Shown: in pieces, positions 56,712 through 64,000 of the stretch
How the letters are laid out: each line of letters starts with the position of its first letter
Numbering within the stretch: the stretch's first letter is position 1
Origin: Phaffia rhodozyma
Taxonomy: Eukaryota; Basidiomycota; Tremellomycetes; Cystofilobasidiales; Mrakiaceae
Direction of reading: 5' to 3'
Assembly (NCBI GenBank): GCA_014706385.1
Contig: JACGZH010000011.1
Coordinates: forward strand, 806,001 to 870,000
Length of the DNA: 64,000 nt
Made by a program: the position numbers and the translations under genes
Notes under the pieces: model-generated
Told to the model about the DNA's origin: nothing
Database searches by the model: none
Seen by the model: the letters and a program-made list of their open reading frames with translations, nothing else

Positions 56712-59700
56712 TTACCACAGCCCACGGAAAACATTTCCACTAGCGTTTCTCCCACCCGTCCTTCTCTTCTGTCTACCATGTCTTTCTTCTTCCTTGAGCG
56801 CGACTTCGTCAGACCTTCCTCCTTTCTCCATACCAGCACCAAACTCTTCGATCCCTCTTCTCTTCTTCTCACGGGCGGCCTCTCGAGCGGCCTTGCCGGG
56901 ATCAACGAAATCGTCATCGATGATCCCCTCTGCCGCCTTCTTTCCGTTCTTGCTAGGACCGGAGGACGAGGAAGAAGAAGGAATGAAGGACATTTCCATG
57001 CCTCCACCGCTGAGTGTTCGATGGGAAAGTACTCCTTCCGGAAGAGCTTTCTCTGTCGAGCCCTTTGACGTGGATGTCGAACCGGACTGGGCTTGAGCTT
57101 TGATCCGTTGGCCGAACGTGGTCGATTTGTTTCTCGAAGAGGACGGGGAGGGATCGGCAGAGGTGGAAGAGGAGAGTGTAACAAGTCGGGCTTTGGGACC
57201 GGCTTGGGTCCTAAGAGATGGTCTGTACATGGGGTTTTCGTGTTTCGGTTGGGTTCGAGGATCGAACGTCGAGAGGGCTATGAGGTTGATTTTATTCGGA
57301 AGAGAGAAAAGTTTGTAGAGGAGGCATTGCAAGATGAGTTTAGGATTGTCCCTGATGTAGGAAAAGAGAAGAGAAGAATGGAAGGACAGAGGGACTTACC
57401 GCCTTCAGCGTCAGAATCTTCTTCACTCGAGTCCTCATCAGACTCATCGTCAGGATCGGATGACCGACGATCTGATTCATCCTCTTCTTCTTCCACAGCT
57501 GTCTTTGCTTTCTGTTGAGATGAGATTGAAAAATTGAAAAATCACAAAGCAAGAAGGAGGGGGGGAAGGATTTTAGTAAAGGCTTGAGGGTGAAAACAGA
57601 TCGGTAAAAGACAAGAAACGAACGACAGGAGCGGCCACTGGATTCTTAAGCATGTACTCTCTACTACCCATATCGACCTGGAACTCTGGATTTGACCAAA
57701 CGGCGGCAAACCTAGGATCTGTGAGAACGCTCTCTCCTGGTCCTTCCAATCCTTCGTCCTGCTGTTCCCCATTCTTCGCCTTTGACCGACGAGTCTCTTC
57801 GTCCCTCTTGATTTTCTCGGCCAGTTCCTTGTTGACTTTGACATCGACCGCCTCCCTTCGCGCTCTGATCCTGGACTCCGACTTCTTTTCGAGCTTCTCC
57901 CGGATGACTTTCTCTCGGTGTTCGGCATAGGCAAATGGATTGGCGATAAGACGGGCGGCGTCGTATAATTTGAGAGAGACAAAGTATCCATGCATGTATG
58001 GTTTGAGTGTTGGTGTGCCGACGAGGTGGTCCAATCCGAGACTGTCCCAAGAGGAAAGAAGTTTGAGTAAGCGAAAAGTCGGTTAAGGTGGAAGAGGAGG
58101 AAGAGAAAAAGGACCAACGTAGCCAGCTCTGATCTTTCGATAAACTTGAAATCCTGATAGTTTGACAGTCCACCACCTTGGTGGTCTTCCATTTCTTCCG
58201 TAACGTTGTCCAAGAAGCTGCACCATTTCGGAGCAGGACCTAGTTGAGGCACATAGTACGTCGTCATGTGGACACCCTCGTTGGCGACCATGATCATACC
58301 CGAGCCAGGCAGGTGATGGAAATCGTTCAAATTCGTCGGTGGTTGGAGCGATGCGAAGTTCGTTGCCGGCTGAGAGGGAGGAGGAAGAGGTGAAGAAAGA
58401 GAAGAGAAAGAGAAAAGGAAAGAGGAAACAGATCAACAAAGGTGAGTTTTTTTTTATCCAGGATAGGCGCAACCACTTGGAAGGTAAAGAAGAAAGATAA
58501 CCGACATCTTGTCTGTCCCAGATTTTGAGAATCTTTGCGTCTGCACTAGCGATTAGGCCATCCTTGACGACTCGATTACCGCCTTCCAACCACTGAACCT
58601 TCTTCACAGGCAAGCCGTAACCTTGATCTTTGATGGCATAAGCAGTAGGTGATCTAAGATCGTAGAGTAGGGTGTGACCGGTAGACGTGCCGACTGCAAG
58701 GTTCAAACCGTCAGACTTTGAGGCGAGCGAGGTGACAGCGAGTGGAGTGAAGTCAAACTCTGAGACTATTTGACCGCCGATGGAAGAAAGTGGTCGGAGT
58801 TGTTGGGACGGCAAGCTGAGGATCCCGATTCGCTCTCTCGCCCTCGGATCAAAGAACTCGACGCAACCACCCTCTGCTCCTCGTTCTGTTCCGAACGCCC
58901 AGAGACCATGCCGAGGGTTGATGTCGACCGCGTTGACACCATCTGTGCCGGGTTGCATCTCGAGTGGGTTGAGGAACGAACCTTTTTCGAGGTTCAATCG
59001 GTAGACCGACCGACCGGTTGCGCCTACCAAGGCGTCACATGTCGAGGCGTGGTAGGCGAGCGCTCGACCGAAGTGGGGAATTCGCGTTCGGTGGTGAAGA
59101 CCACCTTGGGTATGAAGATCGATATGTCGATCGCTCTGAAGATGAATTGACTTTGTCCAATCTTGAGAGAGGATCTGGAGAAGAGACCGAGTATGAGCGA
59201 GTGGATAAAAGAGGTTTATATTGAGAAATAAGATATGGAGAGAGAGGGGGCATAGAGACAAGTTCAGATTCTGGGAACCGTATGAAAGCAACGTAGAAAA
59301 GAACAGAGACCGACCTGAAAGTCTACGTTCTCCTGATCTGTATGTCTCTCAAACTTCATGGTCAGCTGGTCCAGATCATACACCCTCACCTGGGGTTTGT
59401 ACACCCCTGTGGCCATGGCGTGATGACCGTCTGGTGTGGTCCTGATCTTGAGGGAAGCCTCTGGGAATTCGAAATGTTGGATCAATTCAACATGGCCGAG
59501 TGTCCTTTGGACTTTTGTCCTTTTTGCGCCCTTCTTGTTCTTTGACCGTTGGGTCAGCCAAGCCGGAATGGATGACTGGCCTGGTGCTCCGTTGACAACG
59601 TAGTACTGTGCTCTGTATGTATTCATGTGTGTGTGTGCGTATGTATATAGAGCAAGGGCACGGCAGGTGAATAGGAAAAACGATGGTGACCGAGGTGAGC

Positions 59701-59757
59701 TCTGAGCAGGAGAATGAAAGTATCGATCAAGAACACTTACGTAGAAGATGAAGCCAT
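56712..59757 (-). CDS. ENP2: Ribosome-biogenesis factor Enp2/NOL10 (WD40 + NUC153)
   Basis: This is a nucleolar small-subunit processome component. The start ATG 59757 begins MASSST and splices to QYYVVNGAPGQSSIPAWLTQ, the Enp2 N-terminus. A WD40-like propeller follows: VQRTLGHVELIQHFEFPEAS, YKPQVRVYDLDQLTMKFERH, IPHFGRALAYHASTCDALVG, VNAVDINPRHGLWAFGTE, LNLAVGTSTGHTLLYDLRSP and LIASADAKILKIWDRQD. Then HHLPGSGMIMVANEGVHMT, APKWCSFLDNVTEEMEDH and LGLDHLVGTPTLKPYMHGYF are typical for the family. The NUC153 motif is DPRFAAVWSNPEFQVD. The Lys/Glu-rich C-terminus has an acidic Ser block and ends GNVFRGLW at 56712. All expected blocks are present in order, across about eight exons. Confidence 0.94.
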
Positions 59758-60521
59758 GACCGGAGACCCTTTTCGACACGTATGGGAACCTCTGTGTTGA
59801 GTACTAGAAGGGAGAATCCGTCAAGAGGAAGAAGGTGTGGACTCTTGAACGATGTGTGTGTGCAGAGTTGGCTCGGATGGAATCAGAAATTTCAAGAGGC
59901 GGTTGCCAGGGTGATTGAGACATTACGTAATCCTTTGGATGCTGGTCCAGCGCAACGTCCCAAAGCCAGTCGTGTATCTTTCCAGATCAAGACGATAGAA
60001 TGATTGCAAGCGCTGGTGCTGTGGGCTCGTCCACAGACTTCAGGCCGGTATAGAGCACACATTCAACCTCTTCTCTCTCTTTTCTCTCTCTCACCACATC
60101 CTTTCATCCGCCTTGCGTTGTGTTCTGTAACCATATGTGACCAGTAACAGGGTAAACTGGTCACCGATGTGGAAAAAAGAGAGAGAGAGAGAGAAAAGAA
60201 GAAGAAACAAGGGCAGATACATGGTACAGGTAGATCATACACACAAACACCCCATCGCAATAGTGCAATCGCAGAAAAGGTAAAGAAAAGAAAGTCGACC
60301 GTATAAGAACGGAGGATCCAAGAGAAGGCGACATTCTGAAGCAACCAGACGAGGAGATAGATGACTATGGATTCACAGAGTGATAGGGTCAACGAACTCG
60401 ATTAGTCAGCTTGATAACGCGCAGTAGCCTTCACGCGCAGCAGCCACGTCATTTCGGCCCGGCGCAAACGGATGCCGAGTGTTTTTTTCCGGGCCGTTCG
60501 GAAGAGAGAGGAACAACGACG
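59758..60521. other. Intergenic, ENP2 promoter side
   Basis: This stretch of about 760 bp lies upstream of ENP2 (minus). It includes a purine repeat (gagagagagagagaaaagaagaag, about 60179-60204) and no convincing ORF. The candidate small gene starts at its right edge. Confidence 0.45.
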
Positions 60522-60988
60522 ATGGCAGAGAAAACATCTTGGGATGGACAACTCTTGCTGTTCACGTCAGAGGCTGAGGACCAAGGGCTGGGGATTGGGG
60601 TTTGAGATTGACTCTAGAGTGATAGTAATATCTGGAGATCAGAGCTGAGACTGATAAGACTGATGCTAACGAGCTGACGCTGATAGATTACCGGTGCCGC
60701 TGAAACTGCTATCCGGACTAACGAGGTGGAAGATGACGGAACTCTTTCTTCGCCGGCTGTTCCATCTTCTTCTTCGTCTTTCTCTCATTGCCTCGTTTTT
60801 CTTCCCATCGAGGGGCTCCTCAGAAACGTCCGGTTTCCGACATCTTCTGTCAATCTTTGTTCCAGTCTGTGGTAGGTGCTTGTGTGCTGATCCTTACGGC
60901 CTCTGTTCTTCCAGGGGTTTCCCGTGGGAAATTTGTCCGGGAAGGAATCCGATTGATTCCTGACAATGTCCTTTCTTTCGAGCGATAG
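60522..60988 (+). CDS. Possible small single-membrane-segment protein, doubtful
   Basis: ATG 60522 opens MAEKTSWDGQLLLFTSEAED, and an intron (gtttgag...tgatag) can join it to ITGAAETAIRTNE. A second intron (gtggaag...cctcag) in phase 0 could then join to KRPVSDIFCQSLFQSV, a membrane-like stretch VVGACVLILTASVLPG and SRGKFVREGIRLIPDN, stopping at 60986-60988. A serine-rich reading of the middle part is an alternative in another frame. No family is recognised. If real, it would be a small membrane protein of about 90 residues between ENP2 and ADH. The first donor (GTTTGA) is not consensus. Confidence 0.28.
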
Positions 60989-61122
60989 GCAGAAGACTGG
61001 TTTATTTAATGTTTCCCTTTTCCGTCTGCTCGCTCACGGAGGATCCAACGTTCTTTCTCTTCCTCCACTTCCGTATCGTCCGGGGCAGATCGTCATCACA
61101 GAACGGAGACTGAAATGAACCA

Positions 61123-61128
61123 TATAAA
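61123..61128 (+). promoter_or_regulatory. TATA box of the alcohol dehydrogenase gene
   Basis: TATAAA lies about 157 bp before the ATG at 61280. It is followed by a long CT/CA-rich leader (ctcaatctcactttcctttc...), the usual layout of highly expressed fungal genes. Confidence 0.6.
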
Positions 61129-61279
61129 GCAGGTGGTGTCTCGATCTCAATCTCACTTTCCTTTCTTTCCCTCACCATACAAACATCCCATCCTATCAAG
61201 CCTCAGCATCACTCCTAGCTTACTCTCACAGAGATCCTATTCAACCAACCAACCAACAACACATCATCTGAACCCCACA

Positions 61280-62673
61280 ATGTCCACTGTTACTTCCCAA
61301 TCTTCCTACGAGATCCCTTGTGAGTTTTAGTGTCTTTGCTTTCGCCTATTTTCGTCCGTTTTGCTCACAGTCTTCTTCTCCCTCTCCCTCTCTACAGTGA
61401 CCCAGAAGGCTTGGGTCTTTGAGGAGAACAACGGCCCGTATGTTCATCCTTCACTCTCTTCCGTTCGCTCTCAACTGAAGCTAATTCAATCCATTCCTAA
61501 CCCCAATCCAGTCTCCAGCTCCGAACCGACTGGCCCGTCACTCAGCCCAAGGACCTCCAGCCTGGACAGGTCCTCGTCCGAATCGCCTACTCTGGTGTCT
61601 GCCGTACGTCCTTTTCTCCTTATTTGTCTCACTCTCATCCGCCTCGATTGACCCTTCTTTCTCGGTTTCTTTCACAGACACTGATCTCCACGTGTGGAAG
61701 GGTGACTGGCCGAGCGCCAACAAGCTTCCACTCGTTGGTGGACACGAAGGTGCCGGTTACGTCGCCGCCATCGCCGATAACACCCAGACCGACCTCAAGA
61801 TCGGTGACCCAGTCGGAATCAAGGTTGGTTTTACTGGTTTTCTCCTTTCTTTCCATATCATCTTGCGCCCATCTCCTAAGCTGATATCCTCTCATCTTAC
61901 TATCACAGTGGCTCGCCAACTCTTGCTTGAGCTGTGAAGAGTGCCGAAAGGGCTACGAGTCCGTCTGCAAGCGGGCTGCCGTTCACGGTTTCACCGTTGA
62001 TGGTTCCTTCCAGCAGTGGGCCGTCTCTTACGCTGCCCACGTTACCCCGATCCCGAGGAACCTCCCTCTCGAGCTGGCTGCTCCCATCTGCTGTGCCGGT
62101 GTGACCGTGTACAAGGCTCTCAAGATGATCGAGGGTAGCCCCGGAGAGAACGTGGTTATCCCCGGTGCCGGTGGAGGACTTGGTCACCTCGCCGTCCAGT
62201 TCGCCCACGCCATGGGCTACAAAGTCATCGGAATCGACTCTGGAGAGGAGAAGAGGAAGCTCGTCAAGTCTTTCGGTGCCGAGGTCTTTGTTGACTACAT
62301 GAAGGAGGATGTCGTCAAGTCTATTGTCGACACCACCAACGGTGGTGCCCACGCTTCCGTCTGCGTCGCCAGTGGAGCGGCTGCTTACAACCAAGCTCTC
62401 GAGTACCTCCGACCACGAGGTGTCCTCGTCGCCGTCGGTCTTCCCAAGGACGCCTGTGTCCAGGCCAACATCTTCAATTCGGTCGTCAACGAGCACAGGA
62501 TCATTGGTTCTTACGTCGGAAACCGACAGGACTCTGTTGAGGCTCTCGACATGGCCGCCAGAGGTGCTGTCAAGACTCACTTCGTCGTCGAGCCGATCGA
62601 CAGGCTTGCCGAGACGTTCGACAAGATGTCCAACCTCACTCTCGCCGCCCGAGTCGTCCTTGATATGGCTTGA
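61280..62673 (+). CDS. ADH1: Zinc-dependent alcohol dehydrogenase (ADH1-like)
   Basis: This is a medium-chain NAD(H) alcohol dehydrogenase, interconverting ethanol and acetaldehyde. Five exons are in phase (61280-61319, 61398-61437, 61512-61603, 61678-61823, 61909-62673), giving 360 residues, the normal ADH size. Catalytic zinc ligands are seen in [18 protein letters not shown] and [11 protein letters not shown]; the four structural-zinc cysteines are in [15 protein letters not shown]. The Rossmann loop is [18 protein letters not shown]. No targeting presequence is evident ([13 protein letters not shown]), so it is probably cytosolic. Codons in exon 5 are strongly biased to C-ending forms, unlike neighbouring genes, and the promoter has a TATA box and CT leader, both of which suggest very high expression. 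The long antisense ORF over exon 5 follows from this bias. Confidence 0.96.
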
Positions 62674-63173
62674 GAATCTTATCTCCTTTAGCTCTAGAAC
62701 CCTTTAATGATTTCACGCTTTAATGTATCTGGCCCACAAAAATTACATCGTCTCCAAATTGGAATATTCTTGCCCCTCTCCTCCTTTCCTCACAGTTTGG
62801 AATGTTTCTATATGACGGTTTCTTCTCTTCTCTTTGCTTTTCAGGTTTTCAAGGTGGCTTGATGAAAGTTGTTGTAGTAGACGATCGAATGGTTCCTTTA
62901 TAGATTCTCAGACCTGGCTGATGGTGCACAAGGATAGTAGAAAGAGGAAAAAAAAGGAATTTAATCGCTTGTTTTTTCTTTCCTCTTTCTCTCATTCATG
63001 TATTCTTTGGTTTTCCTTTTATTCCTTTCTCCCTCTAGTTTTCCTTTTCTTAGCATCAGGTATCCCTACCATGTGCTTCGTTTTCCATGTCAGAGAGAGA
63101 AATAGATTCACACACGCGTGCAAAAGAATGACGATAATGTCATTTTTAGAAACAAGAAAATACTGCTCCTCCT
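62674..63173. other. Convergent 3' region ADH / PUF6
   Basis: This gap of 500 bp lies between stop codons. It is T-rich downstream of ADH, and a poly-purine then poly-T section (about 62940-63055) follows. The ORF at 62834-63295 on the plus strand is low-complexity Phe/Ser/Pro and is not a gene. Confidence 0.5.
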
Positions 63174-63622
63174 TTAAGCACTGGCGATCTTTTCCATCAA
63201 GACCTTGCTTCCCTTTGCCCCCGACTTGTCCAACCTACTCACCACCTCCTTTCCAAACACCTTCTTCACCTCGCCTGCTTCCTTTCCACCGGTGACCTTC
63301 AATCGCTCGATCAACTCTGCAACGACGAACGCGCCTCCTCCACACGCGATGTCGACCAGCGTTCCGGCCTCGACCGAAGTCTTCCAGAAGGACACAGCAA
63401 ACTCATTGGCGGTAGGGACGAAGGAAGGAACGAGATCGATTTGCTTGGTCGTTTGGTTGAAGTGACCGGCTTGGAGGAGGAGTTTGTACAGACGGGAAGC
63501 GGGGGATAGGTCGATCGTGTGAACAGATGGGTTTGATGGGTCAGGGTCCATCGAGTGAGACGGCTTGTACGGGGTTTGGAGAGGAGCGAGTAATGAGGGG
63601 ATCACGCTTAATTTGTCTGTAC

Positions 63623-63655
<33 letters not shown>

Positions 63656-64000
63656 CGTGCGTGCGCGCGCGAGAGTTTGTGAATTGATTTTGTTTTCGTG
63701 CAAAACGTGTGGTGCAAGATTCGTCAGCACGGGTGTTACAAGATAACGGCAGGAACGAGAAGCAGAGTGATACGAACCACCGGAAGCGTAGAGCATGACC
63801 TCTGCGATCAACAAACAAGCACCCGCATCTCTCAAGAGTTCACCCTCTGTGTCATCCTCCAAAACCTTGATCAAACTCGGGCTGACCGTCTTCCTTAACT
63901 CTTCGATTCTGACTTCCGAGTCCTTCTTAGATGTCTTTGATCGGGCTTCATCGTGGTATGCCAATAGTTGGTTCGTTGCAGGAATGAAATGTCGTTTCGA
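63174..64000 (-). CDS. PUF6: Puf6/PUM3-like Pumilio-family protein, 3' part (partial)
   Basis: This is the C-terminal part of a PUF-domain nucleolar protein; the 5' part lies beyond the right edge. The upstream exon reads LLAYHDEARSKTSKKDSEVR, then EELRKTVSPSLIKVLEDD, ELLRDAGACLLIAEVMLYAS, which is the CPL (Penguin-like) domain. An intron with a TG repeat and acceptor before about 63610 leads to DKLSVIPSLLAPLQTPYKP, HTIDLSPASRLYKLLLQAGH, EFAVSFWKTSVEAGTLVDIA and AFVVAELIERLKVTGG. It stops at 63174. Yeast Puf6 represses ASH1 mRNA translation and assists 60S ribosome assembly; the human counterpart is PUM3. The CPL segments identify the family well. The PUF repeats themselves are not in view. 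Confidence 0.88.
63624..63656. repeat. (TG)n tract in PUF6 intron
   Basis: A TG-rich tract (about 16 units with gtatatgtg interruption and gcgtgcgtgcgcgcgcg at its right end) lies in the intron between the two visible exons of the PUF6 gene. It is probably unstable, with Z-DNA-forming alternation. Confidence 0.8.

Noticed and set aside
61903..62580. 225-codon antisense ORF over ADH exon 5
   Set aside because: It is a by-product of the C-ending codon bias on the plus strand; Val/Gly/Leu/Ser/Asp-rich, no family features and fully covered by a certain gene.
1..64000. Mobile elements, tRNA, rRNA, CRISPR or a biosynthetic cluster
   Set aside because: I looked for transposase or reverse-transcriptase motifs, long terminal repeats, tRNA B-boxes outside coding exons and clustered metabolic genes and saw none. 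The gene neighbours are mixed housekeeping functions.

Overview
The window is intron-dense fungal nuclear DNA, most likely from a basidiomycete yeast. Introns are mostly short, with GT...CTRAC/CTGAC...AG architecture and sometimes a textbook TACTAAC branch site. All recognisable genes are eukaryotic, and the WC-1 homologue lacks the C-terminal GATA finger, as is typical of basidiomycetes. A Tremellomycete relative such as Phaffia/Xanthophyllomyces or Cryptococcus would fit, but the species is a guess. I see no mobile element, CRISPR array, rRNA or tRNA gene. All exon models below were made by eye from ORFs, splice sites and reading phase.

Left third (1-17052): a small SnoaL/NTF2-like protein (-), a large UBA + zinc-ligand + UBC ubiquitin enzyme (-), a PPIL1-type cyclophilin (+), an unidentified Ser-rich protein with one short C2H2-like finger (-), a weak orphan ORF (+), and the blue-light receptor WC-1 (-) with an intact LOV photochemical cysteine.

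Middle (18778-45112): mRNA-capping RNA triphosphatase (+), M20 amidohydrolase (-), Ste23/insulin-degrading-enzyme metallopeptidase (-), pirin (+), Avl9-type DENN protein (-), a BRD8/Bdc1-like bromodomain protein with a long acidic tail (+), the triacylglycerol-forming acyltransferase PDAT/Lro1 (-), a small unidentified gene (+), and the complex I assembly factor NDUFAF3 (-).

Right third (45905-64000): an Esc1-like bHLH transcription factor (-) divergent from WC-2 (+; PAS + GATA zinc finger), the nucleoporin Nic96/Nup93 (+), the ribosome-biogenesis factor Enp2/NOL10 (-), a possible tiny membrane protein (+), a strongly biased zinc alcohol dehydrogenase (+) and the 3' part of Puf6/PUM3 (-).

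Most genes are unrelated housekeeping neighbours. The exception is that both halves of the white-collar photoreceptor complex (WC-1 and WC-2) lie about 32 kb apart, and WC-2 shares a promoter region carrying four CACGTG boxes with a bHLH gene. WC-2 also appears to use two GC-AG introns. These, plus a symmetric E-box/CRE/E-box inverted repeat between STE23 and the pirin gene, are the main things to check.
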